DNA of 13,997 nucleotides. It comes from Phaeocystidibacter sp965659725 (GTDB lineage Bacteria > Bacteroidota > Bacteroidia > Flavobacteriales > Schleiferiaceae). The stretch lies in the NCBI GenBank assembly GCA_965659725.1, contig CBFHXG010000048.1, positions 1-13,997 of the forward strand. The letters are read 5' to 3'. The position numbers and the translations under genes are program-made. Positions 7,886 to 13,997 of the stretch are shown in pieces; positions within the stretch are counted from its first letter, which is position 1, and the number at the start of each line of letters is the position of its first letter. The notes beneath the pieces were generated by a model. The model worked only from the letters and a program-made list of their open reading frames with translations, made no database searches and was not told the DNA's origin.

Positions 7886-9097
7886 CTATGACCGCATTGC
7901 GTTAACGGGTTCAATTCTTTTGATGGCAAACACGGAATACAGCGAAATCAGAAGGGTCAACACCACCAAGACTGCTCCGTGTGTCAGCGCGATACTCCAA
8001 TCGATCGATGCCTGCATGGACGCTTCCATGCCCATTTCCTTCATGGCGTCGAGTGCCTGACCTGTTAATTGGATCGGGTTGTGATAGAAATAGAGTGATT
8101 GTGGGCGGGTGATGAGAATGGCCAACCCACTTCCCATCAAGGCCATAAAGGAGGCCTCGAAGAAGGCCATCAACATCAATTGTCCCCTTCGCATTCCTAG
8201 ACCTATCAACATTCCGTATTCCCTTTTGCGCTCGGCTGCGAGCATGATAAAGGTTCCAAATAGGCTAAAGGAGATCACGATGTAGAGTACACCAGCCATG
8301 ATCTTGCCGCCACCCGAGTCTGCTTCAATGGTTTGAACGAGTTCCGGCATCATCTCTTGCCAGTTCACAACGGCGTACTGTTCATTTGAAATGGACGCTT
8401 TGATGTTGGCTTGAACTTCAAATAGATCGGCATTTGGATCTGTGTTGATGGCATAAGCTGTAAGGAGTCCGTCGGCTGCAAAGACATACTGACCTGTATT
8501 CAAACTCATCACAGCGAGGCGAGAGTTCAGCTCGGGATTAGGGAGCTTGATAATCCCTTCGATCGGCAGCAGGGCATTGGCGCTCATTCCGTGGTATCCC
8601 TGCCCTATGAGTACAACGGAACCACCGATACCCATCTTTAGGTATTTAGCGAGATCCGAACTTAGGATCACTCCATCTCCTGGATTGGCAGATCCATTTT
8701 GTAGTAGCTTGGGAATATCCAATTGAGCTTCTTTTTCCGGATCGATGCAGAGCACTCTTATTACGCGTGTCCTATTTCCAGAGCTGGCAAGTGAGAAGCT
8801 CGATAAGCGCGGTGAAACGCTCATTACACCTTGTGAATTTGCGATCTGTTGATAGAGGCTTTCGTCCTGTGACAAACCGTTATCGATGATCTGTTCATTC
8901 CAATAGGCGGTGTCTTGCACTTGAATGAATCCCTCGGTTGATCCTACGATGTTGCGGATCATATTATCATAGGTCCCAAGTTGTAAGGAACGCATGGATA
9001 TCACCGCATAACCGGCAAAGAAGACGGCGGCGATGGTAATGATCGTGCGCCGGCGATTTCGCCAAAGGTTTCTCCATGAAAGTCGAACTAATAGCAT
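7886..9097 (-). CDS. FtsX/MacB-type ABC permease 2
   Basis: The 403-residue protein has the same four-helix FtsX plan as its neighbour: a basic start (LVRLSWRNLWRNRRRT), TM1 (~18-38), a periplasmic domain (~40-262), TM2 (~265-287), the coupling loop AAERKREYGMLIGLGMRRGQ (~287-306), TM3 (~308-330) and TM4 (~370-393), ending IKRIEPVNAMRS. Its periplasmic domain differs clearly from that of permease 1, which fits a heteromeric pair rather than a recent tandem duplication. A 10-nt gap separates it from the LolA-like gene upstream, and 2 nt separate it from permease 1 downstream. The likely role is substrate extraction from the inner membrane and handover to the LolA-like carrier. Confidence 0.93.
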   Translation of the reverse strand: MLLVRLSWRNLWRNRRRTIITIAAVFFAGYAVISMRSLQLGTYDNMIRNIVGSTEGFIQVQDTAYWNEQIIDNGLSQDESLYQQIANSQGVMSVSPRLSSFSLASSGNRTRVIRVLCIDPEKEAQLDIPKLLQNGSANPGDGVILSSDLAKYLKMGIGGSVVLIGQGYHGMSANALLPIEGIIKLPNPELNSRLAVMSLNTGQYVFAADGLLTAYAINTDPNADLFEVQANIKASISNEQYAVVNWQEMMPELVQTIEADSGGGKIMAGVLYIVISFSLFGTFIMLAAERKREYGMLIGLGMRRGQLMLMAFFEASFMALMGSGLAILITRPQSLYFYHNPIQLTGQALDAMKEMGMEASMQASIDWSIALTHGAVLVVLTLLISLYSVFAIKRIEPVNAMRS

Positions 9098-9107
9098 GGT
9101 GCAAAGG

Positions 9108-9851
9108 TTAGCGTACGCGTTTCATGTTTTGAACGGTGAAGAAGGTCGAGGTAAAATCTACCCCGAATTCGAGACTCTTATAGGTCATTTCGGTGAACTC
9201 ACCTTCCACATCCATCGGAGTCATTCTCAACCTCGAGGGCAACATTCTTCCGTCGAACTCTTCAATGTCAAACCCTTCCATACGTTGCACGAGTTCATCG
9301 TATTCATCGTAGAAATCGGTTTGAAGCTGTAGGTATCCATCCACGGTGATGTACATCTTCAATTTGCCCCAAACTACGGGAGCATTTTCTGTGGGTACGC
9401 TCTCGATCACGTAGCATTCCCTTCCTCTAAGCGTTTCCTTTCCGAGGAGTGTGTGCGTGTAATCGGTTATCAAGGACGACTCACGGACGAGGTCGTCGTT
9501 ATTGAAATCACTTCCCATCCAACTTTGCGACATCATGCTTGGTGGCATCTTAACTTGTCGGTTGATGGTAGGCACATAATTCCACATTTCCTGTTGTCGT
9601 TTAAGGAATACGGTGCCTCTATCTCGTGCTGGGGCATTGATGAGGATCATGCTAAACTCCGACCCCTTACTCCAAGAAGCAGCTGTGATGTTACGTTCCC
9701 ACGAAGGGCGTACAATATTGATCTCTATGGTAGCCTGACTTGATTCTCCACGTAGGTTCTCTTCGCTTCTGCGGATAATTTCATTCACATCTTGCGACCA
9801 TCCGGTAAGGCTTATCAATAAGAGGGAAAGATAGGTCCAAACAGTTCTCAT
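9108..9851 (-). CDS. LolA-like periplasmic protein (outer-membrane lipoprotein-sorting family)
   Basis: The 247-residue product begins with a signal peptide (MRTVWTYLSLLLISLTGWSQ, cleavage near 18-20). No Cys lies at the cleavage site, so it should be soluble in the periplasm. The segment FLKRQQEMWNYVPTINRQVK (~82-101) followed by SWMGSDFNNDDL (~110-121) is characteristic of the LolA-like 'outer membrane lipoprotein-sorting' family (PF17131 type), a half-barrel fold that binds acyl chains in LolA. Here the family member is encoded with FtsX permeases, an arrangement functionally parallel to LolCDE plus LolA. It starts 1 nt after the TetR stop and ends 10 nt before permease 2. It probably carries a lipid or lipidated substrate across the periplasm; the actual cargo is unknown. 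Confidence 0.9.
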   Translation of the reverse strand: MRTVWTYLSLLLISLTGWSQDVNEIIRRSEENLRGESSQATIEINIVRPSWERNITAASWSKGSEFSMILINAPARDRGTVFLKRQQEMWNYVPTINRQVKMPPSMMSQSWMGSDFNNDDLVRESSLITDYTHTLLGKETLRGRECYVIESVPTENAPVVWGKLKMYITVDGYLQLQTDFYDEYDELVQRMEGFDIEEFDGRMLPSRLRMTPMDVEGEFTEMTYKSLEFGVDFTSTFFTVQNMKRVR

Positions 9852-9852
9852 T

Positions 9853-10440
9853 TCACAGTTGGTTTAGCTTGTATTCTTTCTTGAGTCGGTTGATCATTTC
9901 GTCGAGTGGATAATCATCACCAAGTGACAGATATCCCATTGTAATACCGTCCAGCTTAGCGCCAAAGAAGAAGGCCTCATGGACGGGATCCTCGTAACCT
10001 AGGGCTTCGAACATCGGCTTCACTTGAAGCGCCTTGGCTTTTCGGAGCATCTCAATGTGGTCTCCTAGGCCTTCCATTACATCCTCTTGCATGGCAAGAT
10101 GGATCATGAGTCTAACCCATCCTGGATTCTCTTTCATGAAAACGACGGTCAGATCGATCATAGAATGAAGCAACTCAGGAGGGGTTGCTTTGTCGAAGTC
10201 CATCTCCCATAGACCTTGAGTTTGTTCCACAAGATTGTCGAATACGGCGAGAAGCACATCCTCCTTACTATCGAAGTGATGGTAGATAAGTCCCTTTGAA
10301 ATATTGGCTTCTTTAGCGATGGAGGCCATGCTTGTTGCATTGAATCCATCTTGAGCAAAACGCGCAAATGCAGCATTCACGATCTGTTGCCTACTCTGTA
10401 AGCGAACCTCGGCATTCTTCTCTTTTGATCTCGGCGACAT
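9853..10440 (-). CDS. TetR/AcrR-family transcriptional regulator of the export operon
   Basis: The 195-residue protein has an N-terminal TetR DNA-binding domain. Helix 1 (~15-32) includes RQQIVNAAFARFAQDGF, and the helix-turn-helix (~36-57) reads TSMASIAKEANISKGLIYHHF, followed by DSKEDVLLAVFDNL. The C-terminal ligand/dimerisation domain is divergent, as usual. It is the first gene of the operon, with only 1 nt to the LolA-like gene, so it is co-transcribed with the genes it probably controls. A palindromic site lies at 10447-10466, immediately upstream, and overlaps a Bacteroidota -7 motif, so autorepression relieved by a ligand is the simplest model. The inducer is probably related to the exported substrate, but the sequence does not identify it. 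Confidence 0.94.
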   Translation of the reverse strand: MSPRSKEKNAEVRLQSRQQIVNAAFARFAQDGFNATSMASIAKEANISKGLIYHHFDSKEDVLLAVFDNLVEQTQGLWEMDFDKATPPELLHSMIDLTVVFMKENPGWVRLMIHLAMQEDVMEGLGDHIEMLRKAKALQVKPMFEALGYEDPVHEAFFFGAKLDGITMGYLSLGDDYPLDEMINRLKKEYKLNQL

Positions 10441-10446
10441 TTTATA

Positions 10447-10466
10447 TTGACTTAACGGTCAGTCAA
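10447..10466. promoter_or_regulatory. Candidate TetR operator (inverted repeat)
   Basis: A 20-bp imperfect palindrome has outer arms TTGACT (10447-10452) and AGTCAA (10461-10466), with partial symmetry in the central 8 bp. Its size and TGAC/GTCA arms are typical of TetR/AcrR operators, and it lies 7 bp upstream of the TetR start codon. Binding by the encoded regulator is inferred. Confidence 0.72.
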
Positions 10467-10471
10467 AAATA
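10464..10471 (-). promoter_or_regulatory. Candidate -7 promoter element of the export operon
   Basis: Read on the minus strand this is TATTTTTG, an exact match to the Bacteroidota -7 consensus TAnnTTTG. It lies 23 bp upstream of the TetR start and overlaps the end of the palindrome at 10447-10466, so a bound repressor would block RNA polymerase. No clear -33 TTG is seen at the expected distance, which lowers confidence. Confidence 0.5.
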
Positions 10472-10578
10472 TGAAATTAAGATCACCTCTGGACAGATCG
10501 CCGATAAATTTTTCAGAATCAAGTGGATGCGCAGTTATAGATTCTCTTGATAAGGATGTGAACAGAGGGGCCTCTTAC

Positions 10579-10610
10579 TTGGTTAATCCATCCAAGCCGT
10601 TGTATTTTTG
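10579..10610 (+). promoter_or_regulatory. Bacteroidota-type promoter of the bacilliredoxin gene
   Basis: TTG at 10579-10581 and TATTTTTG at 10603-10610 are separated by 21 bp and match the TTG / TAnnTTTG promoter pattern of Bacteroidota. Transcription would begin around 10615-10618, about 10 nt before the ATG at 10627. That supports this ATG over the in-frame ATG at 10471, which lies upstream of the promoter. Confidence 0.65.
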
Positions 10611-10626
10611 TACAAAATTCATTGAT

Positions 10627-11040
10627 ATGTATCCAGAAGATTTAATTGCTCCAATGCGTCAGGAGTTGACCACCCTCGGGTTCAACGAAACGCGTTCTGC
10701 GGAGGAAGTCGATCAATATCTCTCGAAAGAGGGCACCACGTTAGTAGTAATCAATTCGGTTTGTGGCTGTGCTGCGGGTAGCGCACGTCCGGCTGTTAAG
10801 TTGGCGTTGGATGGAACTGAGAAGAAGCCATCTAACCTCATTACTGCTTTTGCTGGAAATGACGTTGAAGGTGTAAACCGTGCACGTTCATTGATGGCTC
10901 CCTTCCCACCATCATCACCATCTATGGCGTTGTTCAAGAATGGCGAGCTCGTACACATGATCGAGCGTCACCACATTGAAGGTCGCACGGCAGACATGAT
11001 CGCCGAGAACTTGAAGGGTGCGTTTGAAGAGCACTGCTAA
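10627..11040 (+). CDS. Bacilliredoxin, YphP/YqiW (BrxA/BrxB) family
   Basis: The 137-residue thioredoxin-fold protein carries the family's CGC active site (Cys46-Gly-Cys48) in INSVCGCAAGSARPA, the expected Pro98 region (PPSSPSMALFKNGELV), and the downstream HMIERHHIEGR segment. The length is close to the ~144 residues of Bacillus YphP and YqiW. These proteins remove bacillithiol from S-bacillithiolated cytosolic proteins after oxidative stress; bacillithiol is also made by some Bacteroidota, so the role is plausible here. An additional Cys is the last residue (137). The start at 10627 is chosen because MYPEDLIAPMRQEL matches the usual N-terminus and a promoter lies just upstream. The frame is open back to 10471, but the extra 52 residues look non-coding. 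It is transcribed alone and ends at a strong terminator. Confidence 0.93.
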   Translation: MYPEDLIAPMRQELTTLGFNETRSAEEVDQYLSKEGTTLVVINSVCGCAAGSARPAVKLALDGTEKKPSNLITAFAGNDVEGVNRARSLMAPFPPSSPSMALFKNGELVHMIERHHIEGRTADMIAENLKGAFEEHC

Positions 11041-11055
11041 GAGGTAAGGTGATAA

Positions 11056-11077
11056 CACGAGCGAACGTTCGAGCGTG
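11056..11077. repeat. Near-perfect 22-bp palindrome after the bacilliredoxin gene
   Basis: The arms start CACG and end CGTG around a perfect 10-bp core CGAACGTTCG; only two base pairs per arm fail to match. It lies 15 bp after the stop codon and 19 bp before the terminator stem. It could be a protein-binding site or a 3'-UTR hairpin; no T-run follows it. Confidence 0.5.
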
Positions 11078-11096
11078 AGATTCGTGGAGATCAAGG

Positions 11097-11136
11097 TCAC
11101 GACTAGGATACGAGATTCCTGGTCGTGATTTTTTTT
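11097..11136 (+). terminator. Intrinsic terminator of the bacilliredoxin gene
   Basis: A 12-bp stem (TCACGACTAGGA with TCCTGGTCGTGA, one G-U pair) closes an 8-nt loop and is followed directly by eight T residues (11129-11136). Confidence 0.92.
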
Positions 11137-11274
11137 GTAGATAGCTAGAAAGTAAGAAGGGCGGAAAGTCAGTATAGTAGACGTGATGGTTTCTCAGCAT
11201 TGACCAAATCCATCTAACTCAACCTCCTTAAAGCTTTACACGTTCGGACCCTCATTCGTTACATGTTTCCCCAC
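11137..11274. other. Intergenic spacer, nothing recognised
   Basis: These 138 bases lie between two convergent terminators. I see no credible coding frame, RNA gene or repeat in them. Confidence 0.6.
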
Positions 11275-11308
11275 AAAAAAACCCCTCACCCGTTTCCGAG
11301 CGAGGGGT
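11275..11308 (-). terminator. Intrinsic terminator of the T9SS-exported protein gene
   Basis: On the minus strand a 12-bp stem (ACCCCTCGCTCG with CGGGTGAGGGGT, two G-U pairs) is capped by a GAAA tetraloop of the GNRA type. It is followed by seven T residues (A-run 11275-11281 on the plus strand). It begins 23 nt after the stop codon. Confidence 0.93.
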
Positions 11309-11331
11309 CTTTAACCCTTAATCTGTATCGA

Positions 11332-12711
11332 TTAGCGAACTACGAACTTAGTCGTATTGGTTTCGCCTTTTTCGTTAGTTAGAACAAGCATATACACGCC
11401 AGTGTTCAAACCGTCACGCTCGATAACGAGTTCTGTTGCTGCATCAGTGAAGGTGCGCATTACGCGACCTGTAAGATCAACGATCTGACCGTTGAAGTTT
11501 CCTTCTGGAAGTTGAACTACTGCGCGCTCACCCATTGGGTTTGGAGTCAAGTAGAGGGTTTCCTTAGAGAACTCTTCTACGCTCACACCACCTTGGATAC
11601 CGTCGCAAGTGTTGAATGCAAACTCGATGATCACATCGTTACCATCTGTTGGACGAGCCAAGTAGCGGTTATCAGAGAATGATCCGTTGTCTACACCACA
11701 TCCACCGATATCAGAGAAGTCGGCAGACTCTTCAACTGCACCTGTACCACCTTGTTGATCTGGGGTACCGTTGATGAACTTGAAGTAGATCTCTGGTGGA
11801 CAGAAGTTAGGAACTACAACTTCGTAAACGTTGTCTCCATCATTATCCAACATTTCCAAGGCACCATCTTGCCAGCTAGTGAAGTCTCCCATTACGAAGA
11901 TCTTACCGTCGCCTGCAGGAACCTCAGCGCTCATGTCTACACGGAAAGTAACTGTTGCTGGATCTGGGATCGGAGTACAAGCACCGTATGCGAAGGCGCC
12001 GTAGCAACGAACAGGAAGAATGGTGTCAGAACCAAATTCGAATACGCGGTTTGCACCACCTTCCGAAGTACCCCAGTCGGAGTTGATACGACACTTTCCT
12101 TGGAATGTAGCAAGGCCAGTACTGAACTCAACCTGAACTGGAAGGCTCAAATAAGTGATCTCGTAAACAAGGTCACCATCAGGATCGGCCATTGTATCAC
12201 CGCTCCATCCGTTTGGCTCACCTGCGAAGTCAAGGATGTCCGTTGCAGGATCGAACCCACAAATCGTGCTCATGTCGATCTGGATCGTAATGTCCAAGGT
12301 ATCTGCATACGTTGATGGACAAACTCCTGGCGTCAAAACGTCGTAGCAAAAAGTGTCGAGCTGTACTGCTGCACCACTAACGGTGAAGGTACGGTTAGCA
12401 ACACTTTCCCATCCACCAACTCCATTCAAGAACTTGTATTGGTAGCTACCATCAGGTAGGTTGGCAGTGAACGTCCAAATTCCGTCCATGTCTGGATCCA
12501 CTGCATAAACAGCACTGTCGGCGTTACCACCGTCATTCCAGTTAGTGTATTGACCGGATGCGTCCGCCGCAGCGAAATCACCGGCAATGATTACGGTGTC
12601 CTGATTCGGATTCACCGCGTTAATGTCAACAGCAAAGTCAACAGCGTACGTTTGAGCTCCTGCCCAAAGCGAACCGCCCATCAACAATGCGAAAGCGTAA
12701 AGTTTCTTCAT
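11332..12711 (-). CDS. Secreted three-module starch-binding-like protein with T9SS sorting domain
   Basis: The 459-residue product has a signal peptide (MKKLYAFALLMGGSLWAGAQ). Three related beta-sandwich modules follow, at about 21-135, 138-248 and 252-373. Modules 1 and 3 carry GDF...W, an Asp/Gly-rich DPDMDG or DNDGD turn, then VYEV/WTFTANLPDGSYQYKFLNG or YFKFINGT, a pattern like CBM20/CBM48-type starch-binding domains. Module ends share cysteine-pair signatures (FCYDVLTPGVC, RCYGAFAYGAC), followed by ITIQIDMS or VTFRVDMS at the start of the next unit. The C-terminus (~385-459) is a type A T9SS sorting domain: LYLTPNPMGE, IVDLTGRVMR, LNTGVYMLVL and a final TKFVVR. It is therefore probably exported through the outer membrane and kept on the surface or released. 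No catalytic motif is visible. The divergent GH13 gene next door supports an alpha-glucan-binding role. Confidence 0.88.
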   Translation of the reverse strand: MKKLYAFALLMGGSLWAGAQTYAVDFAVDINAVNPNQDTVIIAGDFAAADASGQYTNWNDGGNADSAVYAVDPDMDGIWTFTANLPDGSYQYKFLNGVGGWESVANRTFTVSGAAVQLDTFCYDVLTPGVCPSTYADTLDITIQIDMSTICGFDPATDILDFAGEPNGWSGDTMADPDGDLVYEITYLSLPVQVEFSTGLATFQGKCRINSDWGTSEGGANRVFEFGSDTILPVRCYGAFAYGACTPIPDPATVTFRVDMSAEVPAGDGKIFVMGDFTSWQDGALEMLDNDGDNVYEVVVPNFCPPEIYFKFINGTPDQQGGTGAVEESADFSDIGGCGVDNGSFSDNRYLARPTDGNDVIIEFAFNTCDGIQGGVSVEEFSKETLYLTPNPMGERAVVQLPEGNFNGQIVDLTGRVMRTFTDAATELVIERDGLNTGVYMLVLTNEKGETNTTKFVVR

Positions 12712-12739
12712 AGCTAAATGTTGTAAGTGTACTTTTTAC

Positions 12740-12753
12740 AATTAGTGCTAATT
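12740..12753. promoter_or_regulatory. Candidate operator: AATTAG-TG-CTAATT inverted repeat
   Basis: Two perfect 6-bp arms around a 2-bp spacer lie 28 bp upstream of the minus-strand start and 95 bp upstream of the GH13 ATG at 12849. A looser pair, TTGTAA (12721-12726) and TTACAA (12736-12741), overlaps its edge. The position in the shared intergenic region suggests a regulator acting on both genes, but no regulator gene is in view. AT-richness makes chance symmetry possible. Confidence 0.4.
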
Positions 12754-12848
12754 TATAAAAAAACCTTTCACTCGTAACCTCTATGATAGAAACTTATGCT
12801 ATGAAAAAGATAATTCGTGTAATTTGTACACTTATTAGATATCATGAT

Positions 12849-13997
12849 ATGACACGTACATCAGTAATCATCGGCATTCTAGCCATTTTACCGATTTTTT
12901 CCTCTGCTCAAAATTTTTCAATTGAAAGGATAGATCCACCTTCATGGATGCCTGATAATCCAGGTGATACCTTGGAATTATTGGTCAGAGGAGTTGAATT
13001 GAACAGCGTTCAAGAAGTTACATCAGACCATCAAAGACTTCAGATCATCGATTTCAAAGCTGCTGATAACGACCACTATATGTACGTTACGGTCTATGCC
13101 GCGCCCGTATTGGTCCCAACTGAGATCAGCTTACAATTTACCGGAGGCCGACAAGCCGAGCAGTTTGAATGGAGCACCTATCCCAATAAGAGAAGAGACA
13201 GAGGTCTAAGTGCATCCGATTATCTCTACCTCATTACTGCCGACCGATTTGCGAATGGAAACCCAGCCAATGATGTCTTCCCCCAAATGAACGAGGATAG
13301 CATTGCTCGTGAAGAACCCTATGCACGACATGGTGGCGACGTTGAAGGCATCCACGACCATCTCGATTATATCCAATCGCTGGGCGTTACCGGTCTATGG
13401 ATCAGTCCCCTTCTCGAAAACAACGAATACCAAGCTTCCTATCACGGTTATGCAATCACCGACCATTACAATTTGGATCCACGCAACGGAACGAATGAGG
13501 AATTCAAGGCACTGGTAGACGACCTGCATCAAAGAGACATGAAAATCGTTATGGACGTAGTTTACAATCACTTTGGTGATCAGCACTACCTCTTCCTCGA
13601 TCCTCCTTCGCGTGATTGGTTCAATCAGTGGGATGAATACACGCAAACCAATTATCGAGCTACTGCTTTAATGGATCCATACGCCTCAGAATACGATCAG
13701 AAAAAAATGAGCGATGGATGGTTTGATAAGCACATGCCGGATGTGAATCAGCGAAATCCTCACGTTGCAAAATGGCTCATTCAGAACAGTATTTGGTGGA
13801 TCGACTTCTTTGATATCGATGCCTTCAGGATCGACACATATGCCTATCCCGATCAGAAGTTCATGGCCGATCTGGACAGCATCCTATTGGATCGATATCC
13901 GGACTTCTTCATCTTCGCTGAAACATGGGTGCACCACGCCCCTACTCAGTATTGGTTCGTGCAAGACAATTTGGATCGAGCATTCAACTCGCATCTA
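12849..13997 (+). CDS. SusA/neopullulanase-like GH13 alpha-glucan hydrolase (3' partial)
   Basis: The frame runs without a stop to the window end; 383 residues are visible, against roughly 600 for full-length SusA-type enzymes. MTRTSVIIGILAILPIFSSAQ is a good signal peptide. An N-terminal cyclomaltodextrinase-type beta domain (~22-112) follows, then the GH13 TIM barrel from SASDYLYLITADRFANG (~121). Conserved region I is DVVYNH (236-241). Region II is DAFRID with nucleophile Asp329. Region III is FAETW with acid/base Glu358. Region IV (HD) lies beyond the window. It should cleave alpha-1,4 bonds of starch, pullulan or cyclodextrins in the periplasm or at the surface. An in-frame ATG at 12801 would add 16 residues (MKKIIRVIC...), but the start at 12849 gives the cleaner signal peptide. 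It is divergent from the starch-binding-like T9SS protein. Confidence 0.93.
   Translation, partial: MTRTSVIIGILAILPIFSSAQNFSIERIDPPSWMPDNPGDTLELLVRGVELNSVQEVTSDHQRLQIIDFKAADNDHYMYVTVYAAPVLVPTEISLQFTGGRQAEQFEWSTYPNKRRDRGLSASDYLYLITADRFANGNPANDVFPQMNEDSIAREEPYARHGGDVEGIHDHLDYIQSLGVTGLWISPLLENNEYQASYHGYAITDHYNLDPRNGTNEEFKALVDDLHQRDMKIVMDVVYNHFGDQHYLFLDPPSRDWFNQWDEYTQTNYRATALMDPYASEYDQKKMSDGWFDKHMPDVNQRNPHVAKWLIQNSIWWIDFFDIDAFRIDTYAYPDQKFMADLDSILLDRYPDFFIFAETWVHHAPTQYWFVQDNLDRAFNSHL

Noticed and set aside
11137..11274. Possible small RNA or tRNA in the convergent spacer
   Set aside because: No cloverleaf, promoter motif or stable long stem was visible.
11752..12315. 187-codon open frame on the plus strand
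   Set aside because: It is wholly antisense to the T9SS starch-binding-like gene, whose signal peptide, repeats and sorting domain are unmistakable. The antisense product has no recognisable domain.
1..13997. CRISPR array, insertion sequence or prophage
   Set aside because: No regularly spaced direct repeats, transposase, integrase or phage structural gene is present in the readable sequence.

Overview
The window looks like chromosomal DNA of a marine-type Bacteroidota, most likely a member of the Flavobacteriales. Five things support this: a type IX secretion (T9SS) C-terminal sorting domain, TAnnTTTG-type promoter motifs, few recognisable Shine-Dalgarno sites, Bacteroidota-type outer-membrane proteins (DUF4421-like), and a SusA-like glycoside hydrolase. 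Genus cannot be settled by eye. A 99-base run of N (2488-2586) is an assembly gap.

Region 1 (1-2487, + strand) is the end of a surface-polysaccharide locus. It holds a 5'-truncated membrane-bound nucleoside-diphosphate-sugar epimerase/dehydratase of the WbpM/CapD/FlaA1 type, followed 5 nt later by a Wzx-like polysaccharide flippase that runs into the N gap. Just past the gap is a compact hairpin-rich repeat (2641-2707), which resembles a dispersed REP-type element and may be why the assembly broke here.

Region 2 (2710-10440, - strand) is a tight eight-gene operon. In transcription order it reads: TetR/AcrR regulator, LolA-like periplasmic protein, two FtsX/MacB-type permeases, DUF4421-like outer-membrane protein A, LolD/MacB-type ATPase, DUF4421-like outer-membrane protein B, and an outer-membrane beta-barrel protein. 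Junctions are mostly 1-10 nt gaps or ATGA overlaps. The gene set covers inner membrane, periplasm and outer membrane, so I infer a TetR-controlled trans-envelope export system for a lipid or other hydrophobic substrate. A palindromic operator overlaps the promoter motif in front of the regulator. This is the most interesting part of the window.

Region 3 (10579-11136, + strand) is a single bacilliredoxin gene of the YphP/YqiW type with its own promoter and a strong intrinsic terminator. It suggests bacillithiol-based redox chemistry.

Region 4 (11275-13997) is a divergent pair for starch or alpha-glucan use. On the - strand is a secreted three-module starch-binding-like protein with a T9SS sorting domain and its own terminator. 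On the + strand is a SusA/neopullulanase-like GH13 enzyme cut off by the window end. Their shared intergenic region holds inverted repeats that could be operators.
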